From a virus, in IMG/VR virus record IMGVR_UViG_3300006789_000234, positions 1 to 20,701 of that record: a DNA stretch of 20,701 nt, one strand, 5' to 3'. The notes beneath the pieces were generated by a model. The model made no database searches and was not told where the DNA came from. It worked only from the letters and a program-made list of their open reading frames with translations. Below, one piece after another: positions 6,436 through 12,867 of this stretch; position 1 is the stretch's first letter, and every line of letters starts with the position of its first letter. A program made the position numbers and the translations under genes.

Positions 6436-6717
6436 ATGTTAGACCTTGATTGGCGAGAAGATGGGACAGATAAGGGGCTGGATTTACACTGGTGCGGAGA
6501 AGGTTATCTCTTTAAGGAAGATGAGTTTCAAGATGAGGTTATATTGCATTTAGATTGGGATGAGGTTGATGCTTTGATATCTTTAGCCCTTGCATATAGA
6601 GAACTTAAAAGCACTAAGGCTAGATTAGGACTTCCACTTTTAAGGGAAGGTGGCGGAGGTGGTGGTGGTAACGAAGGTAACGAAGAATTAGATTCTAACT
6701 ATGGAGGAACTAAATGA
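6436..6717 (+). CDS. Hypothetical acidic protein with a Gly tract, 93 aa
   Basis: Unrecognised. AGGAG in the repeated leader sets the start. Residues 1-70 are acidic and rich in Trp, Asp and Leu (LDLDW, LDLHW and LHLDW recur at about residues 2-6, 15-19 and 37-41), followed by seven glycines (72-78) and a polar tail with NEGNEE. The Gly stretch looks like a flexible linker or a slippage-prone simple repeat. The stop overlaps the primase-helicase start (ATGA at 6714-6717). Function unknown; it could assist the helicase gene that follows, by position only. Confidence 0.65.
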   Translation: MLDLDWREDGTDKGLDLHWCGEGYLFKEDEFQDEVILHLDWDEVDALISLALAYRELKSTKARLGLPLLREGGGGGGGNEGNEELDSNYGGTK

Positions 6718-8477
6718 AAACATTTGAGGACTTTGGTATTAAACTAGGCAGAGCAACGTCTGGCCAAACCCATACCCAATGTCCTAGTTGTTCTTCTCAG
6801 AGAAAAAAGAAGAAAGCTGCATGCCTGTCTGTTAATATAGACGAGGGGATTTGGTTGTGTCATCATTGCGGATGGGCTGGCACCCTGGCTAATGGTAAGG
6901 ATAATGTTGGGCCATCAGCGCTTCACTGGCGTAAGCCTAAGTACGTTAAGCCTGATCCATTGCCCACAACTAACTTGAAATCCACTATAGTTAAGTGGTT
7001 TAAGGATAGGGGTATAAGTGAAACTACATTAGTTGAAACTGATGTAAGCGAGAAGAAAGTGTATATGCCACAGTTAGAAGATTTTACTATGGCTATTGCT
7101 TTTCCTTACTATAAGAATGGGGAGTTAATTAATGTTAAGTATCGGGATCATAAGAAAAACTTTCGACTAGAGGCTGGTGCACAGCGATGCTTCTATGGTA
7201 TAGATGATATAGAAGGTGAGAATATTAATGTTGTTATAGTAGAGGGGGAGATAGATAAGTTATCTTTATGGGAGGCTGGTATTAGAACCTGTCTTAGTGT
7301 GCCAGACGGTGCTCCTCCTGTTAACAGCACAGACTACTCATCTAAATTTGATTACTTGAATGACCCTTGGCTACACTCAGAAAAATTTAAGAGTGTAGAT
7401 AAATTTATTATAGCCGTTGATAATGACGAGCCTGGAAATAAACTGGAGGAAGAACTATCTAGGAGATTGGGTAAGGACAGATGCCACAAAGTTGTGTGGC
7501 CTGAAGGATGCAAGGACTCTAATGATGTTTTAGTAAAGTATGGAAAAACAGTTTTGTCTGAGTGTATTGAACACGCCAAGCCTTACCCCATAGCGGGTAC
7601 TTATAATGCTGACAACCTCACAGAATCAATAGATAGGTTATATGATGGTGGTGTAGAGCGAGGCGTAAGTACAGGATGGACAACGATTGATCCATATTAT
7701 TTAGTTAGGCCTGGGGCTTTCACTGTTGTTACTGGTATTCCTAGCAGTGGTAAATCAAACTGGATGGATGCGGTAATGGTAAACATAGCTAAAAAACATG
7801 GCTGGAACTTTGCTATATTCTCACCAGAGAACCAGCCATTAGAAGATCACATGGCTCGAGTGCTAGAAAAATATATAGGGCAACCGTTCACTGATGGGCC
7901 AACACCACGAATGAGTAAGGAAGATTTAGCTAGGGGAAAGAGCTGGCTTACTAAACATTTTACTTGGATACTTCCTAGTGATGATAAAGAGTGGTCTATT
8001 AATGTAATTTTAGAGGCAGCGAAGAGGCTCGTCTTAACTAAGGGTATACGTGGTTTAGTTATTGATCCTTGGAATGAGTTGGAACACACAAGAGAAGGAA
8101 ATCAAACAGAAACAGAGTATATTTCTATAGCATTAAAGAGAATAAGACAGTTCGGCAGAAGGTATGGTATACACATATGGGTTGTTGCTCACCCCGCTAA
8201 GTTATATAGGGACAAGAATGGAAAGTATCCCATCCCTACTCTGTATGATATTAGTGGGTCAGCAAGATGGAGAGATAAATCGGATAATGGGATAGTAATC
8301 TGGCGTGATCTTCAGAAGGAAGAAGGGTGTTCTATCGAAGTTCACGTAGAGAAGATTAGGTTTAGACAAGATGGTAAGCGTGGGACAGGCGAGCTAACAT
8401 ACAACTGGAGAATGGGAACTTATCACCTGCCACTTAATGCTACAAAGGAAATACCTCCTCAATTTTACAGTGGATAA
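6714..8477 (+). CDS. T7 gp4/Twinkle-like DNA primase-helicase, 587 aa
   Basis: Unwinds DNA and synthesises primers at the phage replication fork. Domains in order: an N-terminal zinc ribbon (C23, C26, C49, C52), a TOPRIM primase core with VEGEID (E177) and AVDND (D236, D238), and a RecA/DnaB-type helicase domain with Walker A GIPSSGKS (341-348) and a Walker B-like GLVIDPWNEL near residue 450. A conserved His in VVAHP near 485-489 fits the helicase H4-type region. Length is close to T7 gp4 (566 aa). GGAGG precedes the ATG. It heads the replication-recombination segment and overlaps the nuclease gene downstream. Both active domains look intact. Confidence 0.93.
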   Translation: MKTFEDFGIKLGRATSGQTHTQCPSCSSQRKKKKAACLSVNIDEGIWLCHHCGWAGTLANGKDNVGPSALHWRKPKYVKPDPLPTTNLKSTIVKWFKDRGISETTLVETDVSEKKVYMPQLEDFTMAIAFPYYKNGELINVKYRDHKKNFRLEAGAQRCFYGIDDIEGENINVVIVEGEIDKLSLWEAGIRTCLSVPDGAPPVNSTDYSSKFDYLNDPWLHSEKFKSVDKFIIAVDNDEPGNKLEEELSRRLGKDRCHKVVWPEGCKDSNDVLVKYGKTVLSECIEHAKPYPIAGTYNADNLTESIDRLYDGGVERGVSTGWTTIDPYYLVRPGAFTVVTGIPSSGKSNWMDAVMVNIAKKHGWNFAIFSPENQPLEDHMARVLEKYIGQPFTDGPTPRMSKEDLARGKSWLTKHFTWILPSDDKEWSINVILEAAKRLVLTKGIRGLVIDPWNELEHTREGNQTETEYISIALKRIRQFGRRYGIHIWVVAHPAKLYRDKNGKYPIPTLYDISGSARWRDKSDNGIVIWRDLQKEEGCSIEVHVEKIRFRQDGKRGTGELTYNWRMGTYHLPLNATKEIPPQFYSG

Positions 8478-8787
8478 GACATGGAAAAAATTTGAGCGGT
8501 GGGTTGGTACTTTTTTAAGTGAGCTGGGGGATCGAGCGCTTAGAGTTCCAGTAACAGGAAGAACAAGAGGAGATTCGCCAGACGTAACAAGTGATTATCT
8601 TTCTATTGAATGTAAGTATAGAAAGCAAATACCTCTATGGATTAAGGATGCAATGGACCAGGCTGTCGCTTCATCAAGAGAAGGGAAGACTGCAGTTGTG
8701 TTCTTAAAGGAAAAGGGTTCTTCATTTGAAGATACATTAATAATATTTAGAGCAAAGGATTTTATGGATAAACTTAAAGATGAATAG
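8470..8787 (+). CDS. PD-(D/E)XK nuclease, Holliday-junction-resolvase-like, 105 aa
   Basis: Likely cuts branched DNA made during replication and recombination. The motif SPDV followed by LSIECK gives the D...ExK metal-binding core of the PD-(D/E)XK fold, and the following IPLWIKDAMDQA helix is typical of archaeal-type resolvase-like phage nucleases. The start is uncertain: GTG at 8470 overlaps the primase-helicase stop by eight bases and is preferred, because the ATG at 8437 would extend it 33 bases into the helicase gene without a Shine-Dalgarno sequence. The catalytic residues are intact. It overlaps the next gene by eight bases. Confidence 0.75.
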   Translation: MDKTWKKFERWVGTFLSELGDRALRVPVTGRTRGDSPDVTSDYLSIECKYRKQIPLWIKDAMDQAVASSREGKTAVVFLKEKGSSFEDTLIIFRAKDFMDKLKDE

Positions 8788-9007
8788 ACAAATGTTTAAT
8801 TTAGTTAGGGCTATAAAGGCAGAAGAACCTCCTTGTACTAAGTGCAACTGGTTCAAAAGGTGCTCCCTTAATAGGGTAGCATGTGTAATGTTTAAAAACT
8901 ATGTTGAGTTAGGAGACTCTATAGGAGATAACAAACCAACAACAGAAATATACAAGGGGTTATTTAAAGATGTCGGGTTTAGAATCTCTGAAATCTCTTA
9001 CAGTTAA
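8780..9007 (+). CDS. Small Cys-cluster protein, 75 aa
   Basis: No named family. Its first half carries four cysteines spaced C-x2-C-x5-C-x6-C (C19, C22, C28, C35), which would suit one zinc ion or an Fe-S cluster, followed by a FKNYV-type segment. Small proteins with a similar Cys pattern are common in phage replication regions, in my recollection, with no defined role. It overlaps both neighbours (8 bases upstream, 38 downstream). No good ribosome-binding site is seen, so coupled translation is likely. It may bind nucleic acid. Confidence 0.6.
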   Translation: MNRQMFNLVRAIKAEEPPCTKCNWFKRCSLNRVACVMFKNYVELGDSIGDNKPTTEIYKGLFKDVGFRISEISYS

Positions 9008-9512
9008 ATCTCCTAGCATTTGGGGGCCTGCTAATAGAGTTCCTTGGACTGACGTGTGTATGATATTATCTACAGTTAGCAACGAGGCCTCAAGATATGG
9101 AAGGCTAAAGTATTCTATGGAGCATTGGCAAAAGCCACATATTTTTAGGAGCCTTTTAAAGGCAGCATCAAAGGTCGAATGGAATAAAGTTATAAGTAAT
9201 AAAGACTTATATAACATAATTTCTTTAGCCCTAGAAGAATCTTTAAGCCCTGCTATATGCCCTAAATGCAATGGAAGAAAGCAAGTGATAGTTCAGAGTA
9301 GTATATATAAATGTGATGTTTGTTTAGGTGTAGGTACTAGATCACTTAGTGACAGCGTAAGAGCAAGATATATATTTAAAGATATAGATAGTACTCATGC
9401 ATATAGACATAGGTATATTAAATATATTAAGTATAATTATTTTAATACTCTTGTAGCTACTACACAAGAATGGGAGATGGAATTACATAAAGCCTTTAAG
9501 AGAATAAGATGA
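8970..9512 (+). CDS. Zinc-finger protein resembling phage antiterminator Q, 180 aa
   Basis: The central part holds CPKCNG and CDVCLGVG (C97, C100, C115, C118), a DnaJ-type double-CxxC zinc finger, followed by SLSDSVRARYIF. This layout, N-terminal helical region then zinc finger then a basic C-terminus, is that of lambda Q-type antiterminators, which bind near the late promoter and load on RNA polymerase so that it reads through terminators. If it is Q, it would control late genes, possibly the - strand unit. Its position among replication genes is unlike lambda, and zinc fingers of this type occur elsewhere, so the assignment is tentative. It shares ATGA with the next gene. Confidence 0.5.
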   Translation: MSGLESLKSLTVKSPSIWGPANRVPWTDVCMILSTVSNEASRYGRLKYSMEHWQKPHIFRSLLKAASKVEWNKVISNKDLYNIISLALEESLSPAICPKCNGRKQVIVQSSIYKCDVCLGVGTRSLSDSVRARYIFKDIDSTHAYRHRYIKYIKYNYFNTLVATTQEWEMELHKAFKRIR

Positions 9513-9772
9513 AATCAAAAAAATATTTGAAGTGGGTTGCAGACCAGCCATGTATTTATTGCGGCAAGGATTCTCAAGCCCATCATCTTAGGATACTAGC
9601 CCTGGGCTCTGGTATGAGTAAAAAAGTTCCTGACTATTTTACTCTACCAGTATGCTACGAACATCATGCAGAATGTCATAACGGTACAATAGATAAGGAG
9701 ACGCAAATGAGATGGTGCTTACAAACTATAGATAGGGCGTTCAAGTGTGGTATAATAGAAGGTAAGTTTTAA
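9509..9772 (+). CDS. HNH-type nuclease-like protein (DUF968/Ref-like), 87 aa
   Basis: Zinc-dependent nuclease fold. C15 and C18 (PCIYCG), the AHH at 24-26, a GSGMSKKVPDY segment (33-43) and LPVCYEHHAECHNG (46-59; C49, H52, H53, C56, H57) match the DUF968/Ref group of phage recombination nucleases, in which the Cys pairs bind zinc and the His residues form the HNH-like active site. P1 Ref cuts DNA at RecA-made D-loops; the same role here is inferred. It sits between Q-like and NinB genes, the lambda nin-like context expected for such a protein. Starts and ends overlap the neighbours (ATGA, TAATG). Confidence 0.75.
   Translation: MKSKKYLKWVADQPCIYCGKDSQAHHLRILALGSGMSKKVPDYFTLPVCYEHHAECHNGTIDKETQMRWCLQTIDRAFKCGIIEGKF
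9748..9756 (+). promoter_or_regulatory. Extended -10 match upstream of ninB
   Basis: TGGTATAAT lies 15 bases before the NinB start, inside the end of the HNH gene. It is the same nine-base core as in the two leaders around the methyltransferase, but without the ATATAGGAG that follows there. There is no clear -35. It could be an internal promoter or a chance match. Confidence 0.25.
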
Positions 9773-10173
9773 TGAGTATCATAACCAAGAATAAACAATT
9801 TAAGATAGATAATCTAGAATCTAAAAGTGATTGCTGTAAATATATAGATTCTTTAGACTTGACAAGTGGTAAGGTAGAGGTTATAGTTAGACCTTACAGC
9901 AACAAGAATCAAAGGTCAATAGATCAGAACAATAGATACTGGCATATGATAAGGCAATCATCTAATGAATCTGGATACACTGTTAATGAGCTACATACCA
10001 TAATGATTATGGAAGTTTTAGGTATGCAGGAAGTTACTAGCCTTAAAGGAGAGACGCGAGAAGTACCAATACAAACATCTAGTTTAACTGTATCACAATT
10101 CGGAGAGTATATGGACCAGGTTGAATCAGTTTTAATAAACGCTGGTATATACTACCCTCAACCGGAGATGTAA
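9772..10173 (+). CDS. ninB: NinB family recombination protein, 133 aa
   Basis: NinB (lambda Orf) binds single-stranded DNA and SSB and helps load recombinases, replacing RecFOR functions. The family signature RSIDQNNRYWHMI (48-60), the ELH motif near residue 73, a G-x-T region in the middle and the C-terminal SLTVSQFGEYMDQVE (104-118) are all present, and length is close to the lambda protein (146 aa). The gene overlaps the HNH gene stop (TAATG) and lies next to the Rad52-like annealing protein, consistent with a shared recombination pathway. Confidence 0.85.
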   Translation: MSIITKNKQFKIDNLESKSDCCKYIDSLDLTSGKVEVIVRPYSNKNQRSIDQNNRYWHMIRQSSNESGYTVNELHTIMIMEVLGMQEVTSLKGETREVPIQTSSLTVSQFGEYMDQVESVLINAGIYYPQPEM

Positions 10174-10174
10174 T

Positions 10175-10348
10175 ATGTCTGACTATAAAATGAACTACCT
10201 TCCAGATGAAAGTGATGAACAGCAACAAAGGGATAACGAAGAAAGAGAACAGTACGAACAAGAGTATGAACAATGGTTGGATAACCTAGAGAAGAAGTCT
10301 AAACTTCAAAGAGAGGAACAAGATGACTCAAACCATAAAGGAAATTGA
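10175..10348 (+). CDS. Small acidic coiled-coil-like protein, 57 aa
   Basis: A short frame filling the gap between ninB and the Rad52-like gene. GGAG at 10163-10166, eight bases before ATG, supports the start. The product is almost wholly made of Glu, Gln, Asp, Lys, Arg and Asn and looks like one long charged helix (about residues 12-50). It overlaps the Rad52-like gene by 26 bases. No family is recognised. Codon use and spacing suit a real small gene. Confidence 0.6.
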   Translation: MSDYKMNYLPDESDEQQQRDNEEREQYEQEYEQWLDNLEKKSKLQREEQDDSNHKGN

Positions 10349-10805
10349 GCGCCAGCTTAAGAGACCTTTCCCTGTTGTTAAAATTAAATGGAGGAAGGGT
10401 GGTGGCAATAAAGAACTAGCTTATATAGATGCAAGAGATGTGATGGATAGGCTAGATTCTGTCTTTGGTATAACTGGTTGGCAAACTGGCTATGATTTTA
10501 TAGGAGACAGAATGATATGTAGTCTAGTCTGTAAGATAGGAGAAGAGTGGGTTGCTAAATCAGATGGAGCTGATGATACTAAAATAGAATCGGCAAAAGG
10601 TGGAATAAGTGACTCATTAAAAAGAGCAGCAGTTTTGTGGGGAATCGGGAGATATCTCTATCATCCAAGAGCATTTGATAAAGATAAGAACCCTGCATCC
10701 TGGGCTACACCAGAAGGATTTGATGCTCTGATGGCAAGTAAAGCATCAGTAACTAAACTGCATACAACGGAGAAGATAGATGGCAGCAAAAAAGAAAGTA
10801 GTTAA
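10323..10805 (+). CDS. Rad52/22-like single-strand annealing protein, 160 aa
   Basis: Anneals complementary single strands in phage recombination. Family marks are visible: YIDARDVMDRLDSVFG (34-49), GWQT (52-55), the KSDGADDTKIESAKGGISDSLKRAA region (79-103) and the WGIGRYLYH close (106-114). This is the classic Rad52/Sak-type core at nearly full length, with a short Lys-rich tail. The start lies inside the preceding small gene with GAGG upstream. The nearby RecB/Cas4-like exonuclease and SSB suggest a Red-like exonuclease-annealase pair. Confidence 0.88.
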   Translation: MTQTIKEIERQLKRPFPVVKIKWRKGGGNKELAYIDARDVMDRLDSVFGITGWQTGYDFIGDRMICSLVCKIGEEWVAKSDGADDTKIESAKGGISDSLKRAAVLWGIGRYLYHPRAFDKDKNPASWATPEGFDALMASKASVTKLHTTEKIDGSKKESS

Positions 10806-10995
10806 AAAGAAAGTTAGAACACAAGAAGATATTAAACTTATAACTTTTCTTAATAAAGTAGCAAGAATGTGTAGGGATTGTCATGAAGTTGGCTCTCCAC
10901 TAACGCATGAAGTTGTAGAGATGGAGAGCATGTTGTGGCGCTTTGCTGATGATAGAGGCTATAACAGAGAGCATTTCTATGGCGACTTTGAATAG
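10780..10995 (+). CDS. Small hypothetical protein with Lys-rich N-terminus, 71 aa
   Basis: Unrecognised. It begins inside the end of the Rad52-like gene (26-base overlap) with GGAG upstream. Residues 3-13 are almost all Lys and Val (a histone-like basic head); the remainder has two Cys residues in RMCRDCHE (about 29-36) and an acidic, aromatic end. It lies between the annealase and the exonuclease genes, so it may bind DNA as part of that pair, which is inferred from charge and place. Confidence 0.6.
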   Translation: MAAKKKVVKKKVRTQEDIKLITFLNKVARMCRDCHEVGSPLTHEVVEMESMLWRFADDRGYNREHFYGDFE

Positions 10996-11004
10996 GGGAA
11001 GGTA

Positions 11005-11787
11005 ATGCATTGGTATGATAAAGAAGGAAACCCTCAACACTTTGTACCTAGTAAGAGCGGAAAGCTTAGGGCTTCTACTCTACGGGATGCTAGAAAACAT
11101 GGGTGGATGCCATCAGTTACATCTGTATTAGATATAATGGCTAAGCCAGGGCTGGATCAATGGAAAATTAACAAGGCTATTAGTGCGGCTCTATCATTAG
11201 AAAGGTATGAAGCGGAAACAGATGAAGAATACAGAAAAAGAATCTTAGAACATTCTAGAAAAGAATCTAAGGAAGCCTCTGAGAGAGGGACTAGAATCCA
11301 TAGCATGTTAGAGAAATCTTTTAAACAGGAAGAAAAACCTGAAGGAGAAAATGAAGCTATCTTTAACTCTGTTAAGTCACTGTTAGATATAAACTGTGGT
11401 GAACAAGAGTGGGTGTCAGAGGTAACATTCTCTGAGCCGCTTTTAGGCTATGGAGGAATGGTAGATTTAATCTCAGATGAGTGGGCTATAGATTTTAAAA
11501 CAAAAGAGTTTGGAGCTGACCATAAACAGTTATCTTATGAGTCTATGGCTTACCAACTAATTGCCTATGCAGTAACAGGATTAGATAAGAGTTACAGAGA
11601 TACCGGAGAAGCAAACGTTAGGAGAATGGCTAATATATTTATTAGCTCTACGAACCCAGGACTATCGGTGTTCCATGAATGGAAGAAGGAAGACTTTGAA
11701 AGATACTGGGAAGTTTTTAGTTCATCATTAACATTATGGAAAAATGTTAAACAATACTGGCCGGAGAAACACAATGAAGGGAATTAA
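11005..11787 (+). CDS. RecB/Cas4-like PD-(D/E)XK exonuclease, 260 aa
   Basis: Likely the exonuclease that makes single strands for the Rad52-like protein. The family residues are in order: RGTRIHSMLE with H99, GYGGMVDLI with D154, AIDFKTK with D163 and K165, and YQLIAYA with Q184 and Y188. N-terminal residues 35-60 contain a helical segment with PSVTSVLDIMAKPGLDQW, often seen in phage Cas4-like nucleases. There is no CRISPR locus nearby and no visible Fe-S Cys cluster (only one Cys in the protein), so it is not a Cas4 sensu stricto. AGGGGAAGG precedes the ATG. It overlaps SSB by 14 bases. Confidence 0.85.
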   Translation: MHWYDKEGNPQHFVPSKSGKLRASTLRDARKHGWMPSVTSVLDIMAKPGLDQWKINKAISAALSLERYEAETDEEYRKRILEHSRKESKEASERGTRIHSMLEKSFKQEEKPEGENEAIFNSVKSLLDINCGEQEWVSEVTFSEPLLGYGGMVDLISDEWAIDFKTKEFGADHKQLSYESMAYQLIAYAVTGLDKSYRDTGEANVRRMANIFISSTNPGLSVFHEWKKEDFERYWEVFSSSLTLWKNVKQYWPEKHNEGN

Positions 11788-12205
11788 TAAAGCTATTATA
11801 TTAGGGTATGTTTGGAAGGAGCCCACAATACGTGCTACTAAAAATGGCAGCAAGATAGCGCAAGTAGACATGGTAACAGAGTCAGGTTACGGGGAGTATA
11901 AAAAATCTGATTGGCATAAAGTAATCTTCTATGGCAAACAAGCCGATGTGGTGGATTCTTATGTAACTAAAGGTACTAATTTATATGTCGAAGGATCAAT
12001 TGATTACAGAAAATACACTGGCAAAGATGGTATTGAAAAATATACTACAGATATAAAAGGTTTTATATTACAGATGATCAATAGTCCTGACGCTTACAAG
12101 GAGGTGGAAACTCCCCCCGAATATAAGAAAGAAGTTTCTACAGGTATGAAAGAAGCTATGTCTGATATATCTAATCAGGTAGTAGCTGATGACGTACCAT
12201 TCTAA
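11774..12205 (+). CDS. ssb: Single-stranded DNA-binding protein, 143 aa
   Basis: Binds exposed single strands during replication and recombination. The OB-fold pattern is clear: start MKGINKAIILGYVWKEP, DWHKVIFYGKQAD (47-59), VTKGTNLYVEGSI (64-76) and the KDGIEKYTTDI strand (84-94). The C-terminus DDVPF (139-143) is the acidic-hydrophobic tip through which SSBs recruit partners, which may include NinB here. The start at 11774 was chosen over an upstream ATG (11744) because GGAG lies eight bases before it and the protein then begins like other SSBs. It overlaps the preceding exonuclease gene and the following gene. Confidence 0.9.
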   Translation: MKGINKAIILGYVWKEPTIRATKNGSKIAQVDMVTESGYGEYKKSDWHKVIFYGKQADVVDSYVTKGTNLYVEGSIDYRKYTGKDGIEKYTTDIKGFILQMINSPDAYKEVETPPEYKKEVSTGMKEAMSDISNQVVADDVPF

Positions 12206-12401
12206 AGGCGAACTATTTGATGAGGTAATGTATAAACTCGCAAGAGAAATATACAAAACAAGACTGGAGGGCTCAGAAGAAAGTACCAAATCTTGGGAGG
12301 AAACATTTCTAAAGCACTCCGGCGTAACAATAGATGAGTATATAAAGTACGCTCAAGAAAATAACCTTAAAGAGAAATACATAAATGCTGAAAGAACATG
12401 A
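12189..12401 (+). CDS. Small hypothetical helical protein, 70 aa
   Basis: Not recognised. It starts within the end of the SSB gene and ends within the start of the dUTPase gene (17-base overlaps on both sides). The composition (Glu, Lys, Tyr and Leu) and lack of Pro suggest an all-helical protein. There are no catalytic motifs, and the ribosome-binding site is weak. It is tentatively accepted because no other frame explains the gap and the spacing fits the operon. Confidence 0.55.
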   Translation: MTYHSKGELFDEVMYKLAREIYKTRLEGSEESTKSWEETFLKHSGVTIDEYIKYAQENNLKEKYINAERT

Positions 12402-12867
12402 TAGATGTACAGATAAAGAGGGCACTGTTATAATAGAGATAACAGAAGATAATTTTTCTTTACCTAAAAGAGCTACTAGAATGGCAGTAGGGTATGATCT
12501 CTTTGCTACATCAGATAACGTCATAAGGCCATTAGATAGAAAGCTAATAGGTACTGGAATCAAACTACATATGCCAGAAGGAATTGAAGGACAGATAAGG
12601 TCGAGGAGTGGGCTAGCACATAAGTATGGAGTGTTTGTTTTAAATTCACCAGGAACAATAGACCCAGATTATAGAGGGGAGGTAAAGGTATTATTATGCA
12701 ACATGGGTCACATGCCTTTCGACATATCAGAAGGAGATAGAATAGCTCAACTTGTATTTAGCAAATACGAAACACCATCATTTAACCACACATCAATCTC
12801 TCATTATGAAAGAGGTGAAAAGGGATTTGGTAGCACAGGTATCAGCAAGGAAGATATTAATGAATGA
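12385..12867 (+). CDS. dut: dUTPase (deoxyuridine triphosphatase), 160 aa
   Basis: Hydrolyses dUTP to dUMP, keeping uracil out of DNA and supplying dTMP synthesis. All five trimeric-dUTPase motifs are present: AVGYDLFA (34-41), RSRSGLA (72-78), GTIDPDYRGEV (90-100, catalytic D93), GDRIAQLVF (117-125) and the C-terminal RGEKGFGSTG (143-152). Length is normal. It overlaps the RNR gene by eight bases, forming a nucleotide-supply pair. Confidence 0.95.
   Translation: MLKEHDRCTDKEGTVIIEITEDNFSLPKRATRMAVGYDLFATSDNVIRPLDRKLIGTGIKLHMPEGIEGQIRSRSGLAHKYGVFVLNSPGTIDPDYRGEVKVLLCNMGHMPFDISEGDRIAQLVFSKYETPSFNHTSISHYERGEKGFGSTGISKEDINE

Noticed and set aside
11005-11787. Reading the RecB/Cas4-like gene as part of a CRISPR system
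   Set aside because: No repeats or other cas genes are present, and it lacks a Cys cluster; it sits with SSAP and SSB.
12752-12859. N-terminal extension of the RNR from the ATG at 12752
   Set aside because: It would lie within the dUTPase C-terminal motif 5, and a good SD is next to the ATG at 12860.
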